DNA from: Rhodoplanes sp.
GTDB taxonomy: Bacteria > Pseudomonadota > Alphaproteobacteria > Rhizobiales > Xanthobacteraceae
NCBI RefSeq assembly: GCF_013377085.1
Contig: NZ_JACAAX010000048.1
Coordinates: 1 to 51,633 of the forward strand
Direction: 5' to 3'
Length of the DNA stretch: 51,633 bases
Below are positions 41,984 to 51,582 of the stretch, in pieces. How positions within the stretch are numbered: the first letter of the stretch is position 1; each line of letters starts with the position of its first letter. A program made the position numbers and the translations under genes. The notes beneath the pieces were generated by a model. It saw only the letters and a program-made list of their open reading frames with translations, ran no database searches and had not been told where the DNA came from.

Positions 41984-42075
41984 CGTCATACGCGGGCTCG
42001 ACCCGCGTATCCATCGCTTTCAAAAGACCTTCTTTCGACATTCGATGGATTGCCGGGTCAAGCCCGGCAATGACG
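41984..42075. repeat. Rhizobial-type palindromic repeat C after lpxXL
   Basis: Outer CGTCA/TGACG ends enclose two strong hairpins, TACGCGGG...CCCGCGTA (about 41989-42010) and TTGCCGGG...CCCGGCAA (about 42050-42070). The inner CCATCG/CGATGG pair links them. It lies between convergent genes and may end transcription from both sides. Confidence 0.72.
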
Positions 42076-42104
42076 ATGAAGGTCGAGGACGAAGAAGGCT
42101 GGTC

Positions 42105-42563
42105 TTATTCCGTCCGGCCGAACTGACAGCCCTGGTGGGCGTAGACGTAGCGCTCGACGCCGTAGCGATCGGGCGGCAGCAGCTTGGGCTGGCAGAAGTC
42201 GAGCCACGCCTTGCGGTGGGCGCTCTGCTCGTCGGCGGCGCTTCGTTGAGGCGTCGTGGCGGCGCTCGCCGTCCGCACGGGCGCGGTCGACGGGTCGCCC
42301 GCGGACGACAGGCCGACGGGCGGCGTGCCGGCCGGCGACACGCCGGTCGTCGCCGCCGCGGCGGTCCGTGGCGAAGCGGTCACGTACACTCCAGCGCGCG
42401 GTTGCGCCGGCATGGTGCGAGCCGGAGCGGCCGCAGCCGGCCGGAAGAACGGAATGCGCAGCTTGGCGCTGAACGCCGAGGTCGGCGTGAGCACCAAGGC
42501 GACCGCGAATGCGACCGCGGCCGTTCGTCCAATGTGAGCAAGCTCCTGGCGCGGGCGCAGCAT
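42105..42563 (-). CDS. Secreted protein with Ala/Thr-rich middle and C-terminal Cys domain
   Basis: A 152-residue protein with a signal peptide (AFAVALVLTPTSAFSA, about 17-32), then about 70 residues rich in Ala, Pro and Thr. A compact C-terminal part has WLDFCQPKL and DRYGVERYVYAHQGCQFG. The two cysteines and the DRYG-YVYAH-GC pattern recur in small rhizobial proteins I have seen described only as hypothetical. GGAGG lies seven bases before the ATG. Function is unknown. Confidence 0.7.
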   Translation of the reverse strand: MLRPRQELAHIGRTAAVAFAVALVLTPTSAFSAKLRIPFFRPAAAAPARTMPAQPRAGVYVTASPRTAAAATTGVSPAGTPPVGLSSAGDPSTAPVRTASAATTPQRSAADEQSAHRKAWLDFCQPKLLPPDRYGVERYVYAHQGCQFGRTE

Positions 42564-42761
42564 GGCTCCACCTCCCCCTGGCGTCGATCGGAGAGTCTCG
42601 ACGGCGGACAGGATCGCCGAGAGAGCCTGATTTTCGATTTGGCCGACTGCTAAAAGTTTATCGATCGCCGCGTAGAAGGCCCTGCCGGCACGCCGTGGCT
42701 GTCGGCCGACGGTCTCTCGCTGCGGACGGGACGGCGCGATCCACGCCGCCTCGGAGGCGGT
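42564..42761. other. Intergenic region with a small hairpin
   Basis: About 200 bases between two minus-strand genes. CCGCCT (42746-42751) and AGGCGG (42755-42760) form a short stem directly after the PotF-like stop. It lacks a T-run, so a terminator role is uncertain. Nothing else was seen. Confidence 0.35.
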
Positions 42762-43877
42762 TCACCGCCCGGTCTTGATGCGGGTCCACAGCCGGTTCAT
42801 CAGCCGGGTCGTCTTGGCGTCGCGCGCCGTGTTGGTGTAGAGGCGCGCCATCACGGCCTCGTCCGGATAGACGCTCTTGTCTTCGAACACGGCCTTGTCG
42901 ATCAACGGCTGGCTGGCCAGGTTGCCGTTGGCGTAGGAGACGAAGCTCGAGGTCTTCGCCGCCACGTCGGGCCGCAGCAGATAATCGATGAAGGCGTGCG
43001 CCTCGGCGACGTGCTCGGCGTCCTTCGGAATGGCGAGATTGTCGAAGAACATCTGCGCCCCCTCCTTGGGGATGGCGTAGACGACCTCGACGCCGTTCTT
43101 CGCCTCGGCGGCGCGCTTCCTCGCCTGCACGATGTCGCCCGAGAAGCCGACCACCAGGCAGATCTCGCCGCCGGCGAGTGCATTCAGGTATTCGGAAGAA
43201 TGGAATTTTCGCACCGACGGCCTGATCTTGGTGATGAGATCGGCGGCGCGCTCCAGATCCTTCTGCTCGGTCGTGTTGGGATCGAGCCCGAGATAATGCA
43301 GCGCCGCCGGCATGATGTCGTCGGCCGAATCGAGCATGTGGACGCCGCAGTCCTTGAACCGCGCCAAGCTCTCGGGCTTGAACACCAGATCCCAACTGTC
43401 GATCGTCACGCCGGAGCCGAGGATTTTTCGCACGCTGGCGGCGTTGAAGCCGATGCCCACCGTGCCCCAGAGATAGTTCACCGAGAAGCGGTTGCCGGGA
43501 TCGTGGGTGGCGACGCGGCGCTCGATCTGCGGCCACACGTTCTTCAGATTGGGCAGCTTCGCCTTTTCGAGCGGCAGGAAGACCCCGGCCTTGATCTGGC
43601 GCTCGAGGAAATAGGCGCTCGGCACCACGACGTCGTAGCCGGAGCGGCCGGCCAGGAGCTTGGTCTCCAGCGTGTCGTTGGAATCGAAGGTGTCGTAGCG
43701 CACCTTGATGCCGGTCTCGCGCGTGAACGCCTCGATCACGGTCGGCTCGACATAGTCCGACCAGTTGTAGACGTTGACGACGCGGTCCTGCGCCGCGAGC
43801 GGATCGCTCGCGGCCGTCAGAGCAAGAAGCGCAGCGGCGAACCGAACAGCCGCGGGGCGCATCGCCGCTTCGGGCAT
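42762..43877 (-). CDS. PotF-like polyamine-binding periplasmic protein
   Basis: A 371-residue ABC-transporter solute-binding protein. A signal peptide ends near LAAQ (about 30). The mature start VVNVYNWSDYVEPTVIEAF and later DVVVPSAYFLERQ, WGTVGIGFN and DIMPAALHYLGLDPN closely match PotF/PotD putrescine or spermidine receptors. GGGAG lies six bases before ATG 43877; another ATG five codons downstream is possible. No permease or ATPase gene is nearby, so it works with a transporter encoded elsewhere or has a sensory role. Confidence 0.9.
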   Translation of the reverse strand: MPEAAMRPAAVRFAAALLALTAASDPLAAQDRVVNVYNWSDYVEPTVIEAFTRETGIKVRYDTFDSNDTLETKLLAGRSGYDVVVPSAYFLERQIKAGVFLPLEKAKLPNLKNVWPQIERRVATHDPGNRFSVNYLWGTVGIGFNAASVRKILGSGVTIDSWDLVFKPESLARFKDCGVHMLDSADDIMPAALHYLGLDPNTTEQKDLERAADLITKIRPSVRKFHSSEYLNALAGGEICLVVGFSGDIVQARKRAAEAKNGVEVVYAIPKEGAQMFFDNLAIPKDAEHVAEAHAFIDYLLRPDVAAKTSSFVSYANGNLASQPLIDKAVFEDKSVYPDEAVMARLYTNTARDAKTTRLMNRLWTRIKTGR

Positions 43878-43908
43878 CGCTCGCTCCCGGCTCGTCGACG
43901 CGGCGCGC

Positions 43909-44190
43909 TCAGCGAGCGCGCTTGCGCTTGACGCGCGGCGGCGGGCCGGGCGGCGGCGGATAGGGATTGGGGCCGCAGGAGCCGCCGACGCCACGCACCG
44001 TGGCGAGGCACTGCTGCAGCGTGGAATAGGCGCAGCTCGTCTGCTCGAAGCCGATATTGAGGTTGGCGCACCACGGATACCAGGTGGACCAGGACGGCGG
44101 CGACCAGATCCCGAACGGATCGGCGTCGGCCCGGCCGATGCCGGACACCATCGTCACGGCCACGGCGGCCCCCAGCAGCAGCGCACGCAT
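43909..44190 (-). CDS. DUF3551-like small secreted Cys-rich protein
   Basis: A 93-residue protein with a signal peptide (to about ADA, residue 23). The mature part YPWCANL, TSCAYSTLQQCLATVRGVGGSC and NPYPPPP matches the DUF3551 pattern, abundant in Bradyrhizobium relatives, with four cysteines likely in two disulfides. A basic tail RVKRKRAR ends it. AAGGAG lies five bases before the ATG. Function unknown. It lies 31 bases upstream of the PotF-like gene on the same strand. Confidence 0.8.
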   Translation of the reverse strand: MRALLLGAAVAVTMVSGIGRADADPFGIWSPPSWSTWYPWCANLNIGFEQTSCAYSTLQQCLATVRGVGGSCGPNPYPPPPGPPPRVKRKRAR

Positions 44191-44301
44191 GTCAGCTCCT
44201 TCACGTCACGAGTCCGATGCGATCGAACGGGTGGCTACTTCATAGGCGGGCCGTCGGGCGGCGTCCATCCGGCCCCGCGGGGAACTTTGTAAGCGGGTGT
44301 T

Positions 44302-44637
44302 TCAGGTCTCGGTCGGCAGGCCGGCGGCCTTCCAGGCCTTGATGCCGCCGGCGAGATGCGCACGGTAGGGCAGCCCGGCCGCCTGCGCGATCTCGGCCGC
44401 CTTGACCGAGCGGATGCCGGACGCGCAGGAGAACACCACCTCGCGCCCCGCCGGGTCGGGCAGATCGGCGGGCTCGAAGACGGACAGGGGCATCAGCACG
44501 GCGCCGGGGATTCGCTCACGCACGGTCTCGTTCGGCTCGCGCACATCGACCAGCAGAACACGGTCGGCGGCGAGATCGGCCGCCACCTCCTCAGGGCTGA
44601 GATTGCGCACCTGGCTGCGCCCGAACAGTCCGAACAT
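44302..44637 (-). CDS. Rhodanese-domain protein
   Basis: A 111-residue single-domain sulfurtransferase. DVREPNE, the active loop CASGIRS (catalytic Cys71) and AGGIKAWKAAGLP are family motifs. It would transfer sulfane sulfur from a donor to thiols or cyanide. GGAG lies nine bases before ATG 44637. An upstream in-frame extension lacks support. No sulfur-metabolism genes adjoin it. Confidence 0.88.
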   Translation of the reverse strand: MFGLFGRSQVRNLSPEEVAADLAADRVLLVDVREPNETVRERIPGAVLMPLSVFEPADLPDPAGREVVFSCASGIRSVKAAEIAQAAGLPYRAHLAGGIKAWKAAGLPTET

Positions 44638-44842
44638 GCGGCGTCTCTCCTGCGAAAGCACCGGCCGCGACGTCCCTCGCACCGGCTTCCCCGGGGTCGA
44701 ATCGCTGATCTCACCGGCCCCAGGGGAGAATTGGGCATGCGGCAGGCGCTTTCAAGGCACGGCCGGAGGGCGACGGTGCGGTGCGACCGGACCGGACCGC
44801 GCCATCGATCGCTGCGCTTTGTCGACGGCCTGGATGGTCCCG

Positions 44843-46762
44843 CTAAATGGTCACCTGCGTGCCGATCTCGACGACGCGGCCGGTCGGGATCTGGAAGTAC
44901 TCGGTGGCGTCGTTGGCCGTGCGGGCCAGCACGATGTACAGCCGATCCTGCCAAGGCGGCATGCCGGATCGCACCGCCGGCTTGAGCAGCCGGCGCGACA
45001 GGAAGAACGAGGTCGACATGATGTCGAACTGCCAGCCGAGCTTTCGCGCGACGCCGAGCGCGCGCGGCACGTTCGGGCTCTCCATGTAGCCGAACCGCAG
45101 CGTCACCCGCGAGAAGCTCTCGCCGATGCGCTCGATGCTGACGCGGTCGGCGGGCTTTACCCGCGGCGTATGCAAGGTGACGACGTTGAGGACGACATTG
45201 TTCTGGTGCAGGACCTTGTAGTGCTTCAGGCTGTGCATCAGCGCGGTTGGTGCGCTGTGCGGATCGGCGGTGAGGAAGACCGCGGTCCCGGGCACCCGCT
45301 GCGGCGGCTTGCGCTCGAGCACCATGACCAGCGCGTCGAGCGGGGTCTCCAGCCGGCGCGTCTTCTCGAACAGCAGGCGCGTGCCGCGCTGCCACGTGTA
45401 CATCACGACGCCGACGGCGGCCGCGAAGACCAGCGGCACCCAGCCGCCCTCCGCCACCTTCAAGAGATTGGCGGACAGGAACGTCAGGTCGACGGCCAAG
45501 AACGGCGCCATCAGGGCGGCGGCGAACAGCGGCGACCAGCCCCACACCTTCCAGATCACCACGAAGGCCATCGCGGCCGTGACCACCATGGTGCCGGTGA
45601 CGGCGATGCCGTAGGCGGCGGCGAGCGCGCTCGACGAGCGGAACAGCGCCACCAGCAGCAGCACGCCGAGCACCAGCGCGTGGTTGACGCGCGGCACGTA
45701 GATCTGGCCCTCCTGGGCCTCCGAGGTGTGGCGCACCTCGAGCCGGGGCAGCAGGCCGAGCTGGATCGCCTGGCGGGTGAGCGAATAGGCGCCCGTGATC
45801 ACGGCCTGGCTGGCGATGACGGTCGCGGCGGTCGCCAGCACCACCATGGGGAGCAGCGCCCAGTCGGGAACCAGCAGGAAGAACGGGTTCTCGATCGCCT
45901 CGGGGTGGGCGAGCACGAGCGCACCCTGGCCGAGATAGTTCAGGGCGAGCGACGGCAGCACCAGCACCAGCCACGCCGTCTGGATCGGCCGGCGGCCGAA
46001 ATGGCCGAGGTCGGCATACAGGGCCTCGGCCCCGGTGACGGCGAGAAAGACGGCGCCCAGCGTGATGAAACCCACCTTGCCATGGGTCCACAGGAACGCC
46101 ACGGCGCGGGTCGGATCGAGGGCGGCGACGATGCCGGGATCGTCGGCGATGTGTGCGAGCCCGGCGACGGCGATCACCACGAACCACACCGTCATGATCG
46201 GGCCGAACAGCGCCGCGACCCGCGCGGTGCCGTGCGATTGGACGGCGAACAGCACCACCAGGACCGCGACCGTCAGCGGCACCACAGCATGGTCGAAAGC
46301 CGGCGTCACGATCTTGACGCCCTCGATGGCGGACAGCACCGAGATGGCCGGCGTGATCAGCGCGTCGCCGAAGAACAGCGCCGCCCCGGCGATGCCGAAG
46401 GCCAGCATCACGCCACTGCCGTTGCCGGCGACCCGGCGGGCGAGCGCCATCAAGGTGAGGGTGCCGCCCTCGCCGTTGTTGTCGGCCCGCAGCAGGATCA
46501 GCACGTATTTGCAGGTGACGACCAGCACCAGCGCCCACAGGATCAGGGAGAGCACGCCGAGCACGGCGTCACGGCTGGCCGCGCCGCCGCCGGCTGCCAT
46601 CACGGCCTCGCGGAAGGCGTAGAGCGGGCTCGTTCCGATGTCGCCGTAGACGACCCCGATGCTGCCGATCATCAGCGGAAAGAACTGGGATCGCACCGGG
46701 CCGTGGGCATCGACGGCGACGAGAGCTTCCGACGGATCGGTGCCGGCAGCGTGTTCGTTCAT
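44843..46762 (-). CDS. kup: Kup-family potassium transporter, copy 1
   Basis: A 639-residue low-affinity potassium/proton symporter of the KUP/HAK/KT family with about 12 transmembrane helices in the first 450 residues and a soluble C-terminal domain. [15 protein letters not shown] near residue 36, [17 protein letters not shown] and [11 protein letters not shown] are hallmark motifs. GAGG lies seven bases before the ATG. A promoter candidate sits at 46801-46829, so it can be expressed independently of the upstream paralogue at 46922, with which it shares most of its sequence by eye. Confidence 0.95.
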   Translation of the reverse strand: MNEHAAGTDPSEALVAVDAHGPVRSQFFPLMIGSIGVVYGDIGTSPLYAFREAVMAAGGGAASRDAVLGVLSLILWALVLVVTCKYVLILLRADNNGEGGTLTLMALARRVAGNGSGVMLAFGIAGAALFFGDALITPAISVLSAIEGVKIVTPAFDHAVVPLTVAVLVVLFAVQSHGTARVAALFGPIMTVWFVVIAVAGLAHIADDPGIVAALDPTRAVAFLWTHGKVGFITLGAVFLAVTGAEALYADLGHFGRRPIQTAWLVLVLPSLALNYLGQGALVLAHPEAIENPFFLLVPDWALLPMVVLATAATVIASQAVITGAYSLTRQAIQLGLLPRLEVRHTSEAQEGQIYVPRVNHALVLGVLLLVALFRSSSALAAAYGIAVTGTMVVTAAMAFVVIWKVWGWSPLFAAALMAPFLAVDLTFLSANLLKVAEGGWVPLVFAAAVGVVMYTWQRGTRLLFEKTRRLETPLDALVMVLERKPPQRVPGTAVFLTADPHSAPTALMHSLKHYKVLHQNNVVLNVVTLHTPRVKPADRVSIERIGESFSRVTLRFGYMESPNVPRALGVARKLGWQFDIMSTSFFLSRRLLKPAVRSGMPPWQDRLYIVLARTANDATEYFQIPTGRVVEIGTQVTI

Positions 46763-46800
46763 GTATCAACCTCGTCGGCCATGATGGCCCGGAGCGCGGG

Positions 46801-46829
46801 CTTATAGCACCGACACGAGGCTGGGTCAG
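46801..46829 (-). promoter_or_regulatory. Candidate promoter of kup copy 1
   Basis: On the minus strand CTGACC (46829-46824) and TATAAG (46806-46801) are 17 bases apart, about 45 bases before the start codon. Confidence 0.45.
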
Positions 46830-46857
46830 GCGGGGCCGTCTTGCAAGGAATGCATGC

Positions 46858-46893
46858 GGAGCCGCGTCGGCTCCCGTTCACGGGGAGGTGAAC
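46858..46893 (-). terminator. Tandem hairpins after kup copy 2
   Basis: Two stems, GTTCAC/GTGAAC (46876-46881, 46888-46893) and GGAGCC/GGCTCC (46858-46863, 46869-46874), follow the stop of the upstream kup paralogue. There is no T-run, so termination may be partial. Confidence 0.4.
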
Positions 46894-46921
46894 GGTTCGG
46901 AACGGCGGCGCGGGCGCGCCG

Positions 46922-48844
46922 TCACACCGAGACCTGGGTTCCCACCTCGACCACCCGGCCGGTCGGAATCTGGAAGAAGTCGGTTGCGTCGCTCGCCGAT
47001 TTCGCCATTCGGATGAACAGGTTGTCCTGCCACCTCGGCATCCCGGACGAGGCCGCCGGCTTGAGCGAGCGGCGGGACAGGAAGAACGAGGTCGACATGA
47101 TGTCGAAGTGCCACCCCTGCTTGCGGGCGATCGCCAGCGCCTTGGGGACGTTCGGCGTCTCCATGAAGCCGAAGCGCAGCACGACTTTGGTGAACAGGGG
47201 CGAGAGCTGGGTGATGCGCACGCGGTCTTCCTCGAGGACCCGCGGCGTGTCGAGGTTCTCGATGGTCAGCACCACGTTGTGCTGATGCAGCACCTTGTTG
47301 TGCTTGAGATTGTGCAGGAGCGCCGTCGGTGCCGAGTCGGGGTCGCCGGTGAGAAAGACGGCCGTGCCTGCCACGATATGGGGCGGCTTCTTGTTGAAGG
47401 TCTGAACCAGCGACTCGAGCGGAATCTCGAGGTGCCGGGTCTTGGCGAGCAGGAGCCGCGAGCCGCGCCGCCAGGTGATGATCATCAGGACGATGACGCT
47501 GCCGAACAGAAGCGGCGCCCAGGCCCCCTCGACCAGCTTGAGCAGGTTGGCGACGAAGAAGGTGCTGTCGATCAGCACGAACGGCGCGATGACGGCGGCG
47601 GCCACCCAGGGCCGCCACTGCCACAGCTTCCAAAACACCACGAAGCCGAGCAGGCCGTCGACCACCATGGTCGTCGTCACGGCGATGCCGTAGGCGGAGG
47701 CGAGACTGCTCGAGGTCTTGAACATGGCGACGAGCAGAAGGACGCCGACGAGCAGCGCCGTGTTCACCCGCGGGATGTAGATCTGGCCCGAATGGGCCTC
47801 GGAGGTGTGGCGGATGGCGAGACGCGGGATCAGCCCGAGCTGAATGGCCTGGCGGGTGATCGAGTAGGCGCCCGTGATCACGGCCTGGCTGGCGATCACG
47901 GTCGCGGCGGTCGCGAGGATCACCATGGGGAGCAGGAACGGCTCCGGCACCATGCGGTAGAACGGGTTCTCGATGGCGTCGGGATGGGCCAGCACCATGG
48001 CGCCCTGCCCGAGATAGTTGATCACCAGGGCCGGGAAGACGAGGCAGAACCACGCCGAGCGGATCGGCTTGCGGCCGAAATGGCCGAGATCGGCATAGAG
48101 CGCCTCGCCGCCCGTGACGGCCAGGAAGACGGCCCCGAGCGTGACCAGGCCGGTCACCGGATGGGCGACCACGAACCGCACCCCGTGCAACGGGTTGACG
48201 GACGCGAAGATGTGCGGGTCGTCGGCGATGTGCAGGAAGCCGAGCCCGGCCAGCCCGACGAACCACACCACCATCACGGGGCCGAAGAAGGCGGCGACCC
48301 GCGCGGTGCCGCGCGACTGGACGGCGAACAGCGCCACCAGGATGGTGACGGTCAGCGGCAGCACCGCGTGCTCGAAGGCCGGGGTGACGATCTTGAGGCC
48401 CTCGACGGCCGACAGCACCGAGATGGCCGGCGTGATCACCGAGTCGCCGTAGAACATCGCCGCGCCGATGATGCCGAGCGTGACGACCGGCACGGTGCGC
48501 CGCCCGATCGCCCGCGAGGCCAGCGCCGTCAGCGACAGGGTGCCGCCCTCGCCATGGTTGTCGGCGCGCAGCAGCAGCAGCACGTATTTGGCCGTGACCA
48601 CGATGGTCAGGGCCCACAGGATCAGCGACAGGACGCCCAGCACGGCCTCTTGCGTGATCGGCCCGTCGCCGACGGCCGCGCGCATCGCTTCGCGGAAGGC
48701 GTAGAGCGGGCTCGTGCCGATGTCGCCATAGACGACGCCGACGCTGCCCAGCGTCAGGGACCAGAAGCTCGAATCGTGCACGTCGCTGCGCGTGAGCGAA
48801 TCGTGCCGATCGGACGACGCGGTGTCGCGGGTCGTCTCGTTCAT
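46922..48844 (-). CDS. kup: Kup-family potassium transporter, copy 2
   Basis: A 640-residue paralogue of the transporter at 44843 with the same motifs ([43 protein letters not shown]) and a matching C-terminal domain. The start ATG at 48844 (MNETTRD) is chosen because it aligns with MNEHAAG of the paralogue and gives nearly the same length. An in-frame ATG at 48898 would add 18 residues and cannot be excluded. Two Kup copies in tandem are common in this order and often differ in pH or osmotic use. Confidence 0.94.
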   Translation of the reverse strand: MNETTRDTASSDRHDSLTRSDVHDSSFWSLTLGSVGVVYGDIGTSPLYAFREAMRAAVGDGPITQEAVLGVLSLILWALTIVVTAKYVLLLLRADNHGEGGTLSLTALASRAIGRRTVPVVTLGIIGAAMFYGDSVITPAISVLSAVEGLKIVTPAFEHAVLPLTVTILVALFAVQSRGTARVAAFFGPVMVVWFVGLAGLGFLHIADDPHIFASVNPLHGVRFVVAHPVTGLVTLGAVFLAVTGGEALYADLGHFGRKPIRSAWFCLVFPALVINYLGQGAMVLAHPDAIENPFYRMVPEPFLLPMVILATAATVIASQAVITGAYSITRQAIQLGLIPRLAIRHTSEAHSGQIYIPRVNTALLVGVLLLVAMFKTSSSLASAYGIAVTTTMVVDGLLGFVVFWKLWQWRPWVAAAVIAPFVLIDSTFFVANLLKLVEGAWAPLLFGSVIVLMIITWRRGSRLLLAKTRHLEIPLESLVQTFNKKPPHIVAGTAVFLTGDPDSAPTALLHNLKHNKVLHQHNVVLTIENLDTPRVLEEDRVRITQLSPLFTKVVLRFGFMETPNVPKALAIARKQGWHFDIMSTSFFLSRRSLKPAASSGMPRWQDNLFIRMAKSASDATDFFQIPTGRVVEVGTQVSV

Positions 48845-48933
48845 GGTCTCGCCGATCAGGTTCCCGCCATCGTGCGCCGCCGGATCCGTTCGGGACATGC
48901 CCCGCGGGTGGCCGGCCGCGCCGTCGCGCCACG

Positions 48934-48961
48934 CCCATAGCACGCCCGGCGGCCGACACAA
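48934..48961 (-). promoter_or_regulatory. Candidate promoter of kup copy 2
   Basis: On the minus strand TTGTGT (48961-48956) and TATGGG (48939-48934) are 16 bases apart, about 90 bases before the chosen start. Confidence 0.35.
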
Positions 48962-49031
48962 CCGTCGACGAGGAAGCGACCGGCCGGCAACCGGCCGTTA
49001 TCCAGCCGCGATGGGCTCAGACGATCCGCCG

Positions 49032-49060
49032 GGCCGCCGTAATCGTGCCGATCGGCGGCC
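49032..49060 (-). terminator. Hairpin directly after motB
   Basis: GGCCGCC (49032-49038) and GGCGGCC (49054-49060) form a 7-bp stem immediately after the motB stop. There is no T-run, so it may be a weak terminator or an mRNA 3' protector. Confidence 0.35.
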
Positions 49061-49888
49061 TCACGGGGCGAAATCGAGCGGCATCGGGGGCTCCTCCCGC
49101 ATCAGGGTAATGGTGACGCGTCGGTTTGCCGCAATATACGGGTCGTCGGGGAAGAGGGGCTGGGTGTCGGCCTTGCCGGCCACCATGAAGAAGTTGCCGC
49201 TCGAGACCCCCTCCTCCTCCAGGACGCGCCGCACCGCGTTGGCGCGCTCGGCGGACAGCTCCCAGGGGCCGAAGCCGGGCCGGAACGGCGTCTTGGTGGC
49301 CGAGGTGTGCCCGGTGATCGAGATGCGGAAAGGAGTCGACTTGAGCGGGACGCTGAGCTTCTCGATCAGCCGCCGGGTCCGCTCGTAGGGCTCGCGCGAC
49401 CCCTCGGGGAACATCGAGCGGCCGTCCTGGTCGACGATCTCGACGTTGAGGCCCTCGCGGGTCTCCTCGATCATGATGTGCTTGCTGACCTCGGTCAGCT
49501 CCGGCATGTCCTGCAAGGCTTGGCGCAGCGACGCCGCGGCCAGCGCAAAGGCCCTGTCCTCCTTCAGCCGCGCGCCCATGGTCCTGTTGCGGTCGTGCTG
49601 ATCCGGGGTCGGAGTGGCCGAGGCCTCCTCGGGCGGGATGTGGGCGGCGTTCTTGAGCTTCGGCCGGGTCGGCAGGCCGGGCACCTCGATGATGCCGGAA
49701 TAGCGGATATTGGCCTGCACGCCGAAGGCGTCGCGCATCGAGCCGGCGACGATCTGCAGCTTCTGCTGATCCTGGGTCGAGAAGGCGCACAGCATCACGA
49801 AGAAGGCGACGAGCAGGCCCATGAGGTCGGCAAAGGTGACGAACCACCCGTGCCCTCCGCCGTGCCCCCCGTCCTTCCGCCGTGCCAT
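49061..49888 (-). CDS. motB: Flagellar motor stator protein MotB
   Basis: A 275-residue inner-membrane protein. After a basic Gly/His N-terminus comes the single helix WFVTFADLMGLLVAFFVML carrying the proton-binding Asp21. A plug/linker follows (about 40-120), then an OmpA-type peptidoglycan-binding domain (about 150-270) with ISITGHTS, WELSAERANAV and RRVTI. It anchors the stator to the cell wall and conducts ions with MotA. It starts 29 bases after motA on the same strand, so they form one transcript. No other flagellar gene is in the window. Confidence 0.93.
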   Translation of the reverse strand: MARRKDGGHGGGHGWFVTFADLMGLLVAFFVMLCAFSTQDQQKLQIVAGSMRDAFGVQANIRYSGIIEVPGLPTRPKLKNAAHIPPEEASATPTPDQHDRNRTMGARLKEDRAFALAAASLRQALQDMPELTEVSKHIMIEETREGLNVEIVDQDGRSMFPEGSREPYERTRRLIEKLSVPLKSTPFRISITGHTSATKTPFRPGFGPWELSAERANAVRRVLEEEGVSSGNFFMVAGKADTQPLFPDDPYIAANRRVTITLMREEPPMPLDFAP

Positions 49889-49917
49889 CGTTCAATGCCT
49901 CTCCGACCCGTCCTGGA

Positions 49918-50691
49918 TCAGGCCGCAGCCGCCTCGGTCATCTCTTCGCGGTTCTTCTCGGGCACGTAGGCGAGCAGCATCTCGCGCACCACCGACGGGC
50001 TCTTGGCGTCGCGGATCATCAGCACGCCGTCGATGATCAGGGTGCGGTTGATCTCCTCGTCGACCAGCTTGCCGTGCAGCTTGTCGGCGATCGGCAGGCA
50101 GAACAGGTTGGCCACCGTGGCGCCGTAGAAGGTGGCGAGCAGGGCCACCGCCATATACGGGCCGAGCTTGGAGGGATCCGTCATGTTGGCGAACATCTGC
50201 ACCATGCCGATCAGGGTTCCGACCATGCCGAAGGCCGGCGCGCAGTCGCCGATCGCCCGGTAGATCTTCTGTCCCTCGTCGAGATGGGTGAGGAAGTTGT
50301 CGCGGTCGCGCTCGAGATTGTCGCGGATGAAGTCGACGTCGTAGCCGTCGGCGACCAGCCGGATGCCCTTGGCCAGGAAGGAGTCCTCGGTTTCGACCTT
50401 CTCCAGGCCGATCGGGCCCTGCTTGCGGGCGACTTCGGCGAGGTTGGAGATCTCGTCGATCAGCTCGCGCTGGGTCATGCGGCGCAGCGAGAACGCGAAT
50501 TTCAGGCCGAGCGGCAGGCCGTGGAAGATCGACGAGAGCGGGAACCGGATCAGGGTCGCCGCGAAGGCGCCGCCGAAGATGACGATGAAGGCATGCACGT
50601 CGACGAACATCCGCAGGTCGCCACCCATCAGGATGAGGACGCACAGCACGACGGCGCCGGAGACGAGGCCGAGCGCAGTTGAGATATCCAT
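49918..50691 (-). CDS. motA: Flagellar motor stator protein MotA
   Basis: A 257-residue membrane protein of the MotA/PomA type with four helices: 1 about 4-21, 2 about 27-47, 3 and 4 about 140-200. The cytoplasmic loop about 55-135 contains RRMTQRELIDEI. AFGMVGTLIGMVQMF and FYGATVANLFCLPIADKL are the conserved channel-lining segments. The length fits the shorter PomA-like class. GGGAG lies six bases before ATG 50691. Partner of the MotB gene downstream. Confidence 0.94.
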   Translation of the reverse strand: MDISTALGLVSGAVVLCVLILMGGDLRMFVDVHAFIVIFGGAFAATLIRFPLSSIFHGLPLGLKFAFSLRRMTQRELIDEISNLAEVARKQGPIGLEKVETEDSFLAKGIRLVADGYDVDFIRDNLERDRDNFLTHLDEGQKIYRAIGDCAPAFGMVGTLIGMVQMFANMTDPSKLGPYMAVALLATFYGATVANLFCLPIADKLHGKLVDEEINRTLIIDGVLMIRDAKSPSVVREMLLAYVPEKNREEMTEAAAA

Positions 50692-50937
50692 CCGAAGCTC
50701 CCGGCCAAGACGCGAATGCGCGGCTGCGCCCATCGGGGCGCATGACGGACTCTAGGCGGAAGGCGTCTAGAAAGCGTAAAAGGATAGAAATGTAAGGCGA
50801 AGTCCGTTCACTCTCGAACGGCGGCACGACGCCTCGGACGACCGTTTCGGGCGCCTTCGGCAGGGCTTTGGAGCCTGCCGCGCCGGCCGGCGGAACGGCA
50901 AGGTGGTCATATCGACGCGATCGATGGGGGAAACAGG

Positions 50938-51582
50938 ATGGCCGAGTACAAGCTCTACTGCTTCGCACAGTCCGGCAATGCGTACCGGGTGGCGCTGATG
51001 CTCAATCTGGTCGGCGGCGACTGGGAGCCGGTCTATGTCGACTTCTTCGAGGCCGGCGAGACGCGCACTCCGGGCTACCGCTCCGACGTCAACGAGATGG
51101 GCGAGGTGCCGGTGCTGGTGCACGGCGAGCGCAAGCTCAGCCAGTCGAGCGTGTGCCTGACCTATTTGGCCAAGCGCTCCGGCAAGTATCTGCCGCAGGG
51201 CGAGGACGAGGAGCTCGAGGCCTGGCGTTGGATCGTTTTCGACAACCAGAAGGTCAACGGCTTCCTCGGTCCTTACCGTTTCCTTAAGACGCTCGCCAAG
51301 ACGCCGGGCGACCCGGCCGTGCTCGCCTTCCTAAAGGGGCGCGCCGACGCGGCGCTCGCCGTCGTCGACAAGCGGCTCGCCGGCCGGCCGTGGCTGCTCG
51401 GCGAACGGCCGACCATCGCGGACGTGTCGATGTGCGGCTACCTGTTCTACCCGGCCGAGGAGTTCGGCTTCGACATCGCCGCGACCTATCCGAGCATCGC
51501 GGCCTGGCTGGAGCGCATCAAGGCGCTGCCGGGCTGGAAGCACCCCTACGACCTGATGCCGGGCTATCCGCTGAAAAAGTGA
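50938..51582 (+). CDS. Glutathione S-transferase family protein
   Basis: A 214-residue cytosolic enzyme. The N-terminal thioredoxin-like half (YKLYCFAQSGNAYRV) has GEVPVLVHGERKLSQSS, the cis-Pro and glutathione gamma-Glu site. An all-helical C-terminal half follows, with TIADVSMCGYLFYPAEEFG as the N-capping/hydrophobic staple region. Catalytic Ser or Cys is in the FAQSGN loop. A GGGGG stretch and AGG precede the ATG. It is divergent from motA. The stop codon is joined to a repeat element. Confidence 0.9.
   Translation: MAEYKLYCFAQSGNAYRVALMLNLVGGDWEPVYVDFFEAGETRTPGYRSDVNEMGEVPVLVHGERKLSQSSVCLTYLAKRSGKYLPQGEDEELEAWRWIVFDNQKVNGFLGPYRFLKTLAKTPGDPAVLAFLKGRADAALAVVDKRLAGRPWLLGERPTIADVSMCGYLFYPAEEFGFDIAATYPSIAAWLERIKALPGWKHPYDLMPGYPLKK

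Noticed and set aside
46878-48959. A 693-codon minus-strand frame over kup copy 2
   Set aside because: It is in another frame of the same strand and is Arg/Gly/His-rich. The Kup motifs are in the frame chosen.
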